Counted from the first letter of the stretch, positions 36,501-48,360 are shown. The stretch: 64,000 bases of DNA from Suillus spraguei (GCA_016800925.1 JABCPU010000109.1:62001-126000), one strand, 5' to 3'. The notes: generated by a model not told the origin, from the sequence alone. Made by a program: numbers and translations.

Positions 36501-37901
36501 GTTGGTTCACGGTGGGTATATGCTTACAAATATGATGAAAGTGGTCAGATTGTTCGTTATAAAGCTCGTCTGGTTGCACAAGGATTCTCACAGGTCGAAG
36601 GCCTTGATTATATCGAAACTTTTGCACCAGTAGCAAAGTATGATACTACACGAGCATTCCTCTCAATGGTCGCAAAATTTGATCTCGAACTCGATCAAAT
36701 GGATGTCAAGACAGCGTTTCTCAATGGTGGACTTGACGAGGACATCTATATGCGTCAACCGCCCGGTTTCGAAGACTCAAAGTACCCAGATTGGGTTTGG
36801 AAGCTCTTGAAGGCTATTTATGGCTTAAAGCAAGCAGGTCGTCAATGGAATAAGACCCTTGACAATGATTTGCGAAAAGAAGGTTTTAATTTTGTGTGGA
36901 GTGAAGCAGACTACAGCCTGTATGTCCTGCGAAAAGGAGATAAAACCATCTGGTTGCTCATCTATGTTGATGACATGTTGCTCGCCTCGAACTGCAGACA
37001 ATTCCTCGATGATTTCAAGACTGCGCTGAGTAAGCGTTTCGAGATGAAGGACCTTGGTAAAGCACGTCATTTTCTAGGGATGCACATCACACGCGACCGC
37101 TCCAAACGACTCCTTAAAATCAACCAGACTGCCTTCCTGGAACAGATCCTCAGTGAAACAAAGATGTCAGATTGCCGTCCTGCATCCACACCTCTTGTGC
37201 CTGGTGTTTCACTGTCCAAGACCACAGTCCCTCTCACTGAGGCCGAGAAACAGCAATTCACGCACCTCCCATATGCTCGCACCATTGGTGAACTCAATTT
37301 TGCCATGCGTGTGAGTCGTCCTGATATTGCATATGCGGTATCCACGCTGTCAAAATTTTTGAGCAATCCAGGTGTTGAACACTACCACCAACTCCATCAT
37401 CTCCTTCAATATATTCGTGGAACAGCCCAATATTCCCTCACTTTTGGTCTATCAGACCAGGGACTCATCGGCTACTCAGACTCAGATTTTGCGTCAGATA
37501 AAGATGATAGTCGATCAATTGGTGGCTACGTCTATTACCTTTTTGGCTCCCCCATCAGCTGGCGTTCTCAAAAACAGTCAGTCGTAGCCACGTCCTCAAC
37601 GGAAGCCGAATATATTGCCCTCTCGAATGCTGCGCGTGAACAAATTCATCTTAGTCAATTATTGCACGATTTTGGACTTGATTCATCCTTCATCACACCT
37701 ACCACTCTGTATGGAGACAATAATGGAAGCCGTGCCCTAATGAAAAACCCCCAGTTCCATGATCGTGCGAAGCACATTCGTGTGCGCTACCATTTCATTC
37801 GAGATCTTGTAAACGATGGCACCATCAACATCCCATACATACCTACACATGATATGGTCGCCGACATCTTCACGAAATCACTATCACGAAAACTCTTCTG
37901 A
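33501..37901 (+). pseudogene. Copia gag-pol, two frameshifts
   Basis: The first ATG of the gag frame is at 33501 (MSTSNIRIPSSF). The frame shifts near 33676-33701 and again near 35274-35334. Order: Gag with UBN2-like body (FTRLMGRVFDL), zinc knuckle C-x2-C-x4-H-x4-C (CGFCKRTGHIWYNC), protease (VDSAATAHM), integrase zinc region (MGHAANTTLHKAEK, CQSCLMGKHK) and catalytic core (HTDVWGPI, SDNGGEY, AEQNGVAERGH), reverse transcriptase (YGLKQAGRQW, YVDDMLLAS intact), RNase H (STEAEYIALSNAAREQ). Apart from the two shifts the frame is fully open and catalytic residues look intact, so this copy is young. The second shift abuts a T run (TGTTTTC), compatible with either a real indel or a sequencing error. 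Confidence 0.9.
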
Positions 37902-37991
37902 AATCACCGCTACTCTCTCGCCCTCCGCTCATCTTCGAATGATGATGAATAATTCCACCCGCATATCTGGTGATATGCGTCTGAGTGGGAG

Positions 37992-38302
37992 TATCAAAAT
38001 ATGTTCCTCTTATCTATCATTACATACTTATCATACACGTTTCATCCACGTTCATATTTTCGTTCTCCGTTCAAACGATCCTCTAATATTCAGCGTCCAT
38101 AGAATTCTTTTCCCTCAGTCTTTCCAACTAAGACTGAGGTGAGCTACTTACTACGACTTGAACATCATACTTAGTACTAACGATGTATAGTTATCACTCT
38201 CTCTCGTTTCTAGGTATGAACCTGTCATAGTATAGTCTTTCCAACTAAGACTGAGTTATCACTCTCTCTCGTTTCTAGTTCGAGTCTCATCGCCTTTTCA
38301 CA
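37992..38302 (+). repeat. Copia 3' LTR with 65-bp extra block
   Basis: 311 bp. It is identical in plan to the 5' LTR, including the unspliced 52-nt segment at 38139-38190, but carries 38214-38278 in addition. That block is 21 unmatched bases followed by 44 bases that repeat leader sequence with the 52-nt segment precisely missing (GACTGAG joined to TTATCAC). Confidence 0.88.
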
Positions 38303-38422
38303 GATGATTCAATGGACATTGTAAAAGTTACGGCAGTGCAGCATCGCGCATCGATGCACGGTGCTTCTATAACCAATGGGAGTATGCCGCCCCCTCCTAA
38401 TTACATGCAAGCTACTAGGTGA

Positions 38423-40157
38423 CCCACCCAGGTCCTTTTAGTGTTTGCCAGTAGACGCACTGCATGTTTTCATTACTATAAATTCACGCTTAGTACCTAC
38501 ATAGAAAGATGCCAACTATCATAGGTTACGTGCACATATTGGGTCGGTTATCCGCCGGAGCCAAGAGGATGGACTAAGATAGGATACCTGAGCTTGACCT
38601 GAGCTGGCACATTGGACAATATAACATACTACATACAAGCGCTTCGTTCACCTTCGGACGGTTGCCCATTGATTTATAATAACAGATGTCTGTACACTAC
38701 GCGTTAGCCGTTGTTTATTCATCTCCTTCTCGAAAAAGTGTTCGAATGTCTCTACGGCCTCGCACTCTTGACAGTGGCGAATAAATCGGTGCGCAAGTCA
38801 AGCCTCAACTTCCGTTGAACGTTGTTGCATAAGCCGGACACAATGGAAACTGCTTTCGATTGACGGTCCAGCTTGAACACGCTGGATTGAAGGTGGGGGT
38901 GATGCGAGGCAGGCAGTGTATTTCTCCTGTCTGAGGAGTTTGCACTTCCACAAACCTGCGACAGAGACTTGTGATGCAGATTCACGCATTCCGCACTAAT
39001 TTCTTTTCGACTGACAGATTTCGTTGTATAGCACATACCGCTCCAACTTTTAGGTCCAATCAATGGGGAGGTCTGTTCGAATGGCGAGGTAGTTTGGAGT
39101 TTGTTCGGTGCATCTGGAGGTACCTGCTCCGCTTGAGAGTGTCGGAACTGAAGTACGATTCTGTTCCATCTGTCATGTTCCGATCGTCCATTTTATTTCA
39201 TGCTCACCATAATCTCCTGGCAACGGATCCAACATAATGTCATTGAACTCTCTACGAATACATTTCGCGGAGAGAGGAATGCCCGCTGAAGGCAAGCTGT
39301 GGGATCACCGAGAATGTGAGGAGGAAAGAGAAAGTCTACTGTTCATGATTCGAGGACACAACTCGTCGACGCCGCCCTATTTGCCATCGGCAATTCGTCC
39401 CATATTATCGCCGTGGCATTTTGAATGAGATCTGCCCGTGATGAAAAGGAATGAATGGGGAGCGCAAGTGGGGCGCACACATGGCAGTGACACAAATTTC
39501 GAAATCGCTCCGTCCTTTACATATGTAGAATATGTGTCCTGTCATATCATATAAATACACTGGTGTATTCAAGTTGGAATTATAACTGACGAATATCGAT
39601 AGTGACACCCGCATCCCACATGTACCAGGAATGTGAAGTGGGTCTGTAGCTTGAATCGCACCTTCTTTGTCGCCTCCGAGTACGGCAGATTGGGAATTCA
39701 GAAACGGGACTAGACAAACCTTTGATGAGAATAGGGCGGCTTCAATAATGGCTAGAGCGCTACATTGTAGTACCTAGGGCAAGTCAGACTAAGGCTCTGT
39801 AAGTATGAGCTACAAGACAATGACTGCTACTAATATGATGTAAGCGTGTGGCTGTATAATAAAGATGACGTCATGTGAAACGATGAACGTTGTTTAATTA
39901 GCTGACATAACAGATATGACATAATTACATTTTTGCACTGCGATGGGCTGTGCCATTTCATCTTTTCTCATAATGTACAGATGTTGTGTTACCGGGGATC
40001 AATCCATCAATCTATCACCGCTGACCGGTCATCATAAGTTCAAATAATAATTTTGTTGTCCAAAGATAGCCAAAAAAAAATCAACCGCACAAGAGGTCCA
40101 CTGGATGTCAGATGAGCGCTAGCTTTACCCTCTTTTCTTCCCTTAAGCCAGGCTAAC
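38423..40157. other. Intergenic between E and F
   Basis: 1.7 kb. The first 50 bases are duplicated flank. A minus-strand stretch 38750-39060 (SRKEISAECVNLHHKSLSQV..., and in another frame CQECEAVETFEHFFEKE) looks partly coding, but no start, splice pattern or family could be supported. The last 200 bases are the duplicated promoter region of gene F. Confidence 0.45.
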
Positions 40158-42140
40158 ATGTCGTCCGTTTCATTTCTCATCGATGATAAATCTCCTCTAA
40201 TACACTATGATTCTACTTGGGCTGCTGGGAACTCTGGAGATGACTCTTTAGCAGACCAGTCTGTGTTTTTATGTCATCTACCTTGCGATTGATGAATAAC
40301 AACTATTCTCAGATACTTCCGCGGGACGTTTCAGACGTCGAACGTGACGGGGAGTGTCGCTACATTCTCCTTCAACGGCACGGCCTTCTGGATATACGGT
40401 GCGAAAAGAGGCAATCATGGTACATACACTGTGACTGTCGACGGTGCAAATTTCGCGGGAAACACTGGCCAATCCAATACCAATCTGTTTCAACAAGTGC
40501 TCTTCAACCAGAGCAGATTAACACAAGGGTTACATACGGTATCGCTTACAAACACTGGGGTCACCGGCAGTGGGAACCCTTACGTTGATATCGACATGGT
40601 GCAGTGTGTCTAATCTTTGACCAGTTCAACGACTCATCGTTGTCGTTGGTCAAAAGGTGACTTGGCAGACAGAATTCAGCGGGACACAGCTAGCAACGGA
40701 GACGGTTGATGACGCAGACCCTAGATTCCAGTACCAGGAGCCAGCTTGGAATACGAACCCCACCAATGTGAACCTATTCAACAATGGGACTGGACAGTGA
40801 GCATCTCTCTCGCGCTGTCACGGAAGTTTTCAACAATGTCGTTTAGTTCCACGAGTGTTAGTGATGCCAGTGTGACCTTGACATTCACAGTGAGTGCCGA
40901 GAGCCAAAAATTATCCATAGTCATGCTGATGGATAATCCAAGGGCATGTCACGTAGCAATGAACGCGCTTGAATTCCCAACTAACATGCAACCCCTTGTC
41001 AAGCCGAATCTGTGAGCGTATTTGGCACTGTAGGCCCTGGCAACGGTCTGTATACGGTTTCTCTCGACTCTCAACAAGCCGTCCAGTATAATGCCACCAC
41101 ATATCTGACTTTCTATGAAGTCATGCTTTATCATGCAGACAATCTCGGCTCTGGTCAGCATCAGTTGACCCTCATTAACCTTCCTGAAACAGTCGGACAA
41201 ACACTCAACATAGACTATGCACTGCTCACATCAAGGTGAATATTTCGCACATTCCTATATGTCATGATGCTAATTTAATGGAAGCTCCAATTCCTCTAGT
41301 TCGTCTGGTTCTAGCAGTTCGCCAGGACCTTCATCTTCAGGGTGCGTACTCGATCAACTTTCCCCGCACAAGTTAGTTAACAACATGTATACAGCGTCAG
41401 TGCAGTTTCAACTTCAACGTGAGATAAATTACTTTCAATGGTTTCAATAACTTATACGCTTGGCAGAGCTCAAAGTTTAAGTTCTGGGGCTATTGCTGGT
41501 ATCGTCGTGGCTGTCGGTGTGGCTCTCTGTGCATCGGCAGTTGCGTTCTTCTTTTATCGGCGGTGGAAATCGGCACAGGCAGCGTCGCAGGACTTGTACC
41601 GAATTAGTACACCTCAACATCCCGCAGGAAATGCTACTATGGCCACTTCTTCCTCGGTGGAGACGAGAAGTAATGCTAGCCTGGTCAGACAATACACCTC
41701 GACTCAGGGCACCTCCCAGGGTACTTCATATCGACAGGCAGACTATGATTCTCAGAGTTCGCCTCGCACTGGAAATAGACTACACATCATTAGCTCTAGC
41801 ATGCCTACCGAAGATGGAATCGTGCTGACCTCGCCAGCACAATCTCCTGTTAATGAGGTAGGAAACAGATTTTTGTCTCCGCTTTGATGAACAACTTTAT
41901 TCAATCTTTCTTATAGTCAGGAAGTTCACGCCGCCCTCTACCGGAAGCTCCAGGTACTCGGCAAAATATATTTCAGTTGCCAGTGCCCGATGATTCAATG
42001 GGGATAGTAAAAGCCACAACAGTGCAGCATCGCACATCGATGCAGAGTGTTTCTACGAATATGCCGCCCCCTCCTAATTACATGCAAGCTACTAGGTGAT
42101 CCACCCAGGTCCTTCTAGTATTTGCCAGTAAATCCACCAC
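39955..42140 (+). repeat. Segmental duplication, right copy
   Basis: Counterpart of 31020-33001 plus 38303-38470. It is uninterrupted and carries the intact gene F. Confidence 0.85.
40158..42099 (+). CDS. Single-pass membrane protein F, paralogue of E, 483 aa
   Basis: Exons: 40158-40258, 40313-40598, 40657-40796, 40847-40889, 40943-40952, 41004-41235, 41300-41341, 41395-41418, 41467-41857, 41917-42099; total 484 codons in phase. The extracellular part has two related beta-rich modules (GSVATFSFNGTAFWIYGAKR ... YVDIDMV; SVFGTVGPGNGLYTVSLDS ... LNIDYALL) of a family common in mushrooms, of unknown ligand. A short S/T/P stalk leads to the TM AIAGIVVAVGVALCASAVAF (about 300-322) and RRW. The cytoplasmic tail ends PPPPNYMQATR. 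No cleavable signal is visible at MSSVSFLIDDKSP. Exon 5 has only 10 nt, and the same exon exists in gene E. Confidence 0.85.
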
Positions 42141-42574
42141 ATGTTTTCACATCAACTATGTCACTCGTAACATCTATACCCGGGATCTTGACAGTAGCCT
42201 GCGCAATCCTTGCTTATTCACGAATATTACTTACAATTTACGCAACTTATTTTTGTACCGAACCCAGCGCGTGTGACTGCAAACTCACTTGGCTGTTCAA
42301 GACTAAGGATCAAGATTGAAAGTACAGCATAAACTAGGACAGCATAAGTTACCTGAGGCTAAGCTACCGCATCGAATAGCATGCTACATATATTTATCCT
42401 GTTACAAGGACACCCCTTCGGTCTGCTCTTCGACAATATACAGTACTAGCAACTCAGGAAATACAATAGTAGCACAGTCTTCTTCGGTGACATCAGGAAA
42501 TCACTTATTACCCACTTATATCCAACTTTTCACACGAAATGTGCCAAGTCGAACCAAGTCGGAAAAAGTAGAAG
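42100..42574. other. Intergenic before the Plavaka element
   Basis: 475 bases, AT-rich, no supported gene. The duplicated flank ends near 42140. The first candidate terminal repeat of the Plavaka element begins near 42575. Confidence 0.45.
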
Positions 42575-42847
42575 CTACTTTTTTCAGTAGATCCCTCTAC
42601 TGAAATTCTACTTATGCTCAACTCTTTCGAGCTTATTATCAACTTTTTTTTGGCGAGACTCACTCAAAATGCACGATACTAGGCATCAAAAGTTGCATTC
42701 ACTCAAAAAAGTAGTCTAAAAGTTTGAAATAAGTGGTCTGAAAGTTCGGAATAAGTGGTCTGAAATGATGAATGGTATTGAAAAAGCAGTCCAAAAGGAG
42801 TCCAAATGTACGAGTGATAGAGAAAAATGGTGGCTTGAATTAGGGGG

Positions 42848-42875
42848 ATGATGATGATGATGATGATGATGATGA
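42848..42875. repeat. ATG trinucleotide microsatellite
   Basis: About nine uninterrupted ATG units near the left end of the Plavaka element. No coding role. Confidence 0.8.
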
Positions 42876-43274
42876 GGGTGCACTAGTGTCCATTGGGTAG
42901 TACTACTGCCAGTGGGCAAGCGGAGGGCATGAAAAATGAAGCAGAAAGTCCATGTTAAAAACAGAAATATTCTGTTGGATGTGTCAGTACTAGTAGTAGG
43001 AGAGCATCCGATGAGTGAAAACACTTACATAGGAGAGCGCATCCTCCTTTGGGTTTCAGCACCTCAACTACACCACTCTTGAGGTTTTGGGATGCTTCTT
43101 GGCGCTGGTGCGCCATGGCAATTGTGTCCGCTGTGTACTTTGGCCTGCACCTGCTGAGGGAATCATAATATTTGGATGTCACCATCCCACAGTTTGCCTC
43201 TGAAAAGGCTGACCCTGCAGTGCTGTCCTTGCCCGTGGCTTTGTTGCGCTTCAGGGTGTTAGATTCTGCATCCA

Positions 43275-43760
43275 ATAGCCCCTATCCAGAAGAAGATAGA
43301 GATATCCGGAAATGATATCCAGAAGTATTTCTGGTCATGTGACCCGTCATCCGGATGAGGTTACTCTTCTTAAATCACCAGACTTCCTGTCAAGTAGTGG
43401 AGCAGACTAATACTCATCCATAGTAATGATAGCATAGTGTACAGCTACTTACTCCTGGAGATGATGATGGAGATGCTCCATACATACTTAGTATAAGAAC
43501 AACATGTAAACTACAAGTTAAAGGGTCAAAATAAGAAATATATTCTGTACTGAAGTTACTCTACTCCTATAAACTGGATTTCCAATTCTTTCCGGTTCCT
43601 AACTTAGTCCACTCTTCTGGAACCCCTATTTCCAGAAAATATCTCCAGAACCTCCTCCAGAAATCCTTTGGATTCCCTTTGGAAACTTCATTGGAAACTC
43701 ATCCGGAAGCCCTCTGGATTCTTTTCCCCTATACTCCGGCAATAACATTATCACAGGGGT
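43275..43760. other. Unclassified insert in the companion gene
   Basis: About 490 bases without companion-gene similarity lie between SLTRYP (about 43770) and LDAESNTLKR (about 43260) on -. It has repeated TCCAGAA/TTCTGGA words and CCCCTAT/ATAGGGG near both edges. It is probably another LTR or small transposon, but I could not fix its borders or a target duplication. Confidence 0.4.
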
Positions 43761-44093
43761 ATCTTGTGAGACTTACTGCTGCCCTTTGCACTGCCAGTGG
43801 CAATGCTATGGTCATTGGCAGGAGCTTTTGGGGTGCAACAAAAGAGAAAGCACATTCAAGCTGTAGAGATAGGTCATTAATAAAAGTCAGAATCTGCAGA
43901 TAGAACCTACTGCTGCAGCAATTACAGCCTGCATTTTGTTCAAATATAGATTATCAATGTCGAGTGCAGGAATGTCAAGGAATCTGGTAGTGGCATTAAC
44001 ATGGGCAGCCTCAATCATTTCTAACACAAATACAGATTGGTAGATTTGGTCTGGATCATGAGTTTCCAGATCCTCATGGAGGAACACGTAATC

Positions 44094-46060
44094 TGTTACA
44101 ACCATGCAAAACTGGGGCTACTAAGAAGTCCTGGCTTTACATGGGGTTGTACTGGAGGGATGGAAAGTCAAAGGGGCTTGGCCTCAGCTCGTATGCTGTG
44201 CCCCTTACCTGAGTATGTGCCCTTAATTTTGGATGAAGTCCAAGGGGGAGTTATAGTGAAGTCCGGATGAAGTCCGGATGAACTCTGTAGGACAGGATAG
44301 CTCGATAGAGCTCTGAAGGACTTCTGGATGAGCGCAGGAATGCGCTGGAACTATTTCCAGATGGTAGGGAGTAATGGTAAGACTACTGGAACAAGTTCCA
44401 AGTAGAATGGATGAAGGATGGACTCCTGGACAAAGTCCAGGGCAGGATAGGAGCAGAGCTCTGGAGGTGTCACAACCCACAAACGAATTAACGCAAGGGC
44501 AAGGACTAGGACTCAAACTAAGGTTATCACAAGAAGAGAGAGGAGCAAGGATGTCTTGGATTGCTACAGTTGTAGATACAAGAGGTTTGAACTGAAGAAC
44601 TACTACAGCAAAACTAGCTAACTATATACACATATTGAAACTGAGATATAAACTGAGTCTGAAACTACTAGCCAATCATATAATAGAAGTGAGAATTGTA
44701 CAATGTGATAGTTGTGACATTGTTATGACATCATATTCTAGAAGGTTCTAAGATCATGTGATACTGTCTTATCTTATCTTATCTTATCCGATAGCATCAT
44801 GGAAGATCTCTTCATCTTCATCAAGAAGTTTGATTATAGAAGTGGATGTGGGGATTTCAATGGGATTAGGATTTGTCTTAGTGCTGGGTTTAGACACTTT
44901 AGGGAAATTGAGGAAAGAATAATGGTTTGTATTTGGAATTCGTGACAGGAGGGAAAGATGATCCATAGATGTCAGAGGTTAGGGTAGGATAGATCTGGAG
45001 GACCAGAGGTCCGAAGGTCTGGAGCTCGAAGGAGCAGAAGAGCAGAGGAGCAGAAGACTGGAGGAGCGGAAGACTGGAGGAGCGGAAGACCAGAGGAGCG
45101 GAAGACTGGAGGAGCGGAAGACTGGAGGAGTGGAAGACCGGAGGAGCGGAAGACCGGAGGAGCAGAAGACCAGAGGAGCAGAAGAGTGGAGGAGCGGATG
45201 ATTGGATGATTGGACAAACATAGCTCTATGGATCTTAGGGGAGGTATTGAACTACTATAGAGGAGTAGGTCCAGATATTATAGAAGGATGAGTATAGACT
45301 ACTCCAGACAAGGTCTGGAATAGAAACAGACAGGATAAGACTACCAAAGGTAGATTCGGAGGTGAAACAGATGAGTGACAGGAAACAGACAAGTCTGAAA
45401 AGGATATAGGACAAAGGATCAAGGCTCCGGCCTAGGGAATGATCCCATAGGTCTGAGTCAGAAGCTTACAAGGGCCGGAGCCCAAGTGTGAGAATGGAAA
45501 CAGATTTATATAGACATGGTAACAAGATACAGAGGTCAAAGGAATATACAGAAGTAGGACAGCAATGATCAGACTGAGGTCTGCAGGAGTTGTACTACAC
45601 GTTTATATACTGTAGGTAGCATGCAGGAAGGCAAGTAAAGTTAGTCCAAGGCTATGTCTGAAGCATACGGAAACACATTAGTAAGTACAGTGGAACATAA
45701 GGCTATGAACTTGGAGATGAAACTTGTATGAAATACTTATCAAGATGGAGGCAGAGATCACTGAGAGCCGGAAGCACAGAGATAGTCAAAAGCCAGAAAC
45801 ACAGGTATAGTCTAAAAGGGGTAATGCGCAGGTGCATGGGAATAGTTCAGATATGGACACGGATTGGATATGGACACGGATTGGACAGATGGACTGGGTT
45901 GGATATGGATATGGATCAGATGTGGATGAATATGGATTGGAGTGGATGGGTGGATCAGATATGTGAGCTGGATTGGATGGGTGGACTAGGATGTATGGAT
46001 TGGGTGTCTGGATGTCCATGGATTGGATCTGATCTGGACCTGAATGTATGGTATATGACA
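44094..46060 (-). mobile_element. Solo LTR, family 1, TSD TAATC, with nested LTR
   Basis: Starts TGTTACAACCATGC and ends TATATGACA on +, flanked by perfect TAATC at 44089-44093 and 46061-46065. It is the reverse orientation of the copies at 1-1207 and 52759-54188. A 480-bp LTR of another family is nested at 44468-44947. Without it the LTR is about 1.48 kb. It includes a GGAGCGGAAGACTGGA-type minisatellite at about 45040-45190. It splits the companion gene between LLKDY and VFLHEDLE. Confidence 0.93.
44468..44947. mobile_element. Solo LTR, family 4 (480 bp), nested, TSD GGAGG
   Basis: Starts TGTCACAACC and ends ATTCGTGACA, with perfect GGAGG at 44463-44467 and 44948-44952. Removing it restores continuity with the other family 1 LTRs (CTCTGGAGGGAAAGATGATCC). 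No other copy was seen in the window. Confidence 0.92.
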
Positions 46061-46443
46061 TAATCCTTGAGAAGGTTTGTTGCCAGTTTTTGCTCAAAAG
46101 CGCCTACATCATCCTTGGAGGCAGCAAGGAAATTAGCAACAAGAACAATGGCCATGGATCCAAAGTTACTGTGCCAGGAGCATAGATGCTGATTTACCTT
46201 CAGTTGGGGATATATCAATGTCAGAAACAATACTTCAAATGTAGAAATAAAAGCAAGACTTACCAAGCCCATGATAGGGCCTTTGGGTTGGACATTGTAA
46301 TTTGTTCCTGGATAAGCAACATCAAAGATAGACTGGAGTGCAAGAAGTAACTGCTCGGACTTGATACTCCATAAATTTGGCTGAGCACCCGCCCATAGGA
46401 AGATGGTTGGGATAAAACTCCTGTGCCATGCGCCGTCCTCCAA

Positions 46444-46916
46444 TGTTATGAACTGGGATGGCGTCACCAGCGACAGTGAAAAGACACAGCCAGTCTGCTG
46501 GGAAGTTCTACAATGTCCAGAAGAGGACAAGGTGAAAGTACAAGGAACGCGTTCCAAGTACGATCAAAGGTTCGGCCTCAAAGACAAGTCTAAGAGGTTC
46601 TGCAAGAATAGAGACTAAGGCTAAGGAGTGCTTAGACTTAGAGACAATTCAAGACGACTTAGGTTGGAGACCTGAGCGAAGGAGATTCCAGGTAAAACCC
46701 AGTAAGATTAAAGTAAAGAATCTGCTACAAGTACACTGTGCTTATATAGGTAGATATGTGTGCACAGACCAGGTAACCGTGAGAATGTAACTGCGTATCC
46801 TAATAAGGAAGGCATGTGTTGTACAGATGCATTGAGCATATGAGTCAAGTCATGTGACATGATATACAAGTAAGAAGATAAAGGGAAAATGAATAGGGGC
46901 ACGTACAACTGTAACA
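46444..46916 (-). mobile_element. Solo LTR, family 3 (473 bp), TSD TCCAA
   Basis: TGTTATGAACTGG to CTGTAACA, flanked by TCCAA at 46439-46443 and 46917-46921. Nearly identical to 1368-1842. Inserted in the companion gene just before EDGAWHRSFIPTIF. Confidence 0.93.
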
Positions 46917-47436
46917 TCCAACATCACTGGTGGGAGATCTGTGTTCCTCTACTGCCCTCCAGTCTTGGGCTTTGTTGCCAGGTCTGCAGACATTGAGCCA
47001 GGCTCAGGGGTCCCAGACACCAGAACACTAGTGTCCTGGGAAGCTGGTTCAGTTTTGACATTCATGGAGGGGTCCCATTTGGCTTTCTTGGATGGGCTTG
47101 GATTCTCAGAGACTGAGACTTTGGTCTATAAGCACATATATCAGCCCTGAGTGTCGTTGTATAATTAGAATTTTAAGAAAACTTACCTTTGTGCTATTAG
47201 TTGTATGTGTCACTAGCTCAGGAGCACCCATGATCTCAACCTTGGAAGAAGGCCAATCTTCCACTTCAATTATCATACTAACAGCAGATGCAATGTCTGG
47301 GTCATCATTGGAGATACCCTCTTCAGATGTGCAGAGATACTGAATAAGTTCTTCAATCTTCCTTTTTGAGCCTGAGGTATTGATAGGGCAAGGCTGGGCC
47401 TGTTCCAGAGCGATGTAGCGAGAAAAGTCATGCTGA

Positions 47437-48360
47437 CCGTCAAAACCCCGTTTTCGGCAAGCGTCCTGTTAATGTCTGTGGCGGCAACCAAAGGATTTCC
47501 TTATAGCAACAAAATAGCCTTTTCGCTCCACTAACACGGAACCGTTCTTCTTCCGCGAACCCTTACCGGATCCTCGTGCCGATGCCCTCATGTCCCGTCC
47601 TATTCCGTCTAGAATCCATTGGTGCGTAGTTACCTCGCTTCCGCGTTACTAAACCTACGGCAGGATTTACCTTATATCTCAAGGGGCCGCTGCACGCTGC
47701 GCCTCATAATTAAGTACCCCGTTTATTTTCTTTCTCGCTACCGGACTCGCATAGTTATCTTTATGCCTCGCATATGTTAAAAAGGACTGAACATACATAC
47801 TGTCACTCACTTCCGTTACATCCCTTCACTAGGACTTAGTATAGAAATGCTCGCTAGTCGCAATCTATTTGCATTTGAACATTTCTCCATTTGAACCACA
47901 CTCATTGATTTAACCCTGGTAACTTTACCACTCGAAGTACATGCGACTTTCGACTTTGCTACTCGTAACGGACCGTGGCCAGTGATCTCGCTGGGTCGCT
48001 TTCTCTCTCGTCTGCGTTCCCACTCGTATGGAAGTTGCTGCTACCGCTACCGCACTGCTGGTAGTCATAACATTGGTCTCGCCCAAGCAACTTTGTTCCT
48101 GCCCTCGCTAGCTAACTGTTGCAGCTATCGTTACTGCACGTGTACCGCTGACACCCGCTAGTACCGCCGACATACCACTACCGCCGCTAATCTCAGAAAT
48201 CAGAATCCTAGCAGCCAATTTAGTACTTCATTGTTTCCTTCGCACTAACTTAGAAGGAATTGCTTCTATCTGCAGTCCTCTTGGGTCAAACATCTCACTT
48301 GCGCCTTTAGTAGGATTAACGCTGCACTTATACTTAGGCCAGCGCTAGTTTCTTCATTTC
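47437..48360. repeat. Insert of repeat family R (diverged)
   Basis: This block separates companion-gene pieces DGQHDFSRY and EIVKFAET. Its beginning (TCAAAACCCCG...GTCTGTGGCGGCAACC) and later CGCTGAC/TACCGC-rich body resemble the repeat starting at 54967 (TTAAAACCCC...GTCTACAGGAGTTACC). It contains no ORF of note. The relation is by eye only and the borders are uncertain. Confidence 0.45.

Larger units (their letters stand above)
33002..38302 (+). mobile_element. Ty1/copia retrotransposon, near complete, TSD GATGA
   Basis: 5301 bp between perfect 5-bp duplications GATGA (32997-33001 and 38303-38307). The 5' LTR is 33002-33247 (246 bp), the 3' LTR 37992-38302 (311 bp). They are almost identical except for a 65-bp extra block in the 3' copy. 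The LTR starts TATCAAAATATG rather than TG and ends TTTTCACA. A purine-rich GAGTGGGAG precedes the 3' LTR. The near identity points to a recent insertion. Gag and pol are in one unit with two single-base frameshifts. Confidence 0.93.
31157..38422 (+). pseudogene. Single-pass membrane protein gene E, split by a copia element in its last exon
   Basis: Exons: 31157-31257, 31312-31606, 31665-31804, 31855-31897, 31951-31960, 32013-32244, 32309-32332, 32392-32415, 32468-32864, 32925-33001, then the rest of exon 10 at 38308-38422 beyond the copia insertion. The extracellular part has two beta-rich modules of a mushroom family (ATFSFNGTAFSIYGAKRGNH, YVDIDM; VSVFGTVGPSNGLYSVSLDS, LNIDYAQL). A TM (AIAGIVVAVGVALC) at about 297-319 is followed by RRW and a Ser-rich tail ending PPPPNYMQATR. 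There is no classical signal peptide, as in gene F. The copia target duplication GATGA falls inside PVPDD. If transcribed through, the protein would end in an LTR-encoded tail stopping at 33150-33152. Confidence 0.82.

Noticed and set aside
38752..39063. Minus-strand ORF between genes E and F
   Set aside because: Some coding-like sequence in two frames, but no start, splice model or family could be supported.
42716..43024. Minus-strand ORF with a polyhistidine stretch
   Set aside because: The His run is the ATG microsatellite read in another frame; no family and no splice support.
46444..46916. Possible promoter or regulatory island in the companion gene
   Set aside because: It is a solo LTR with an exact target duplication.
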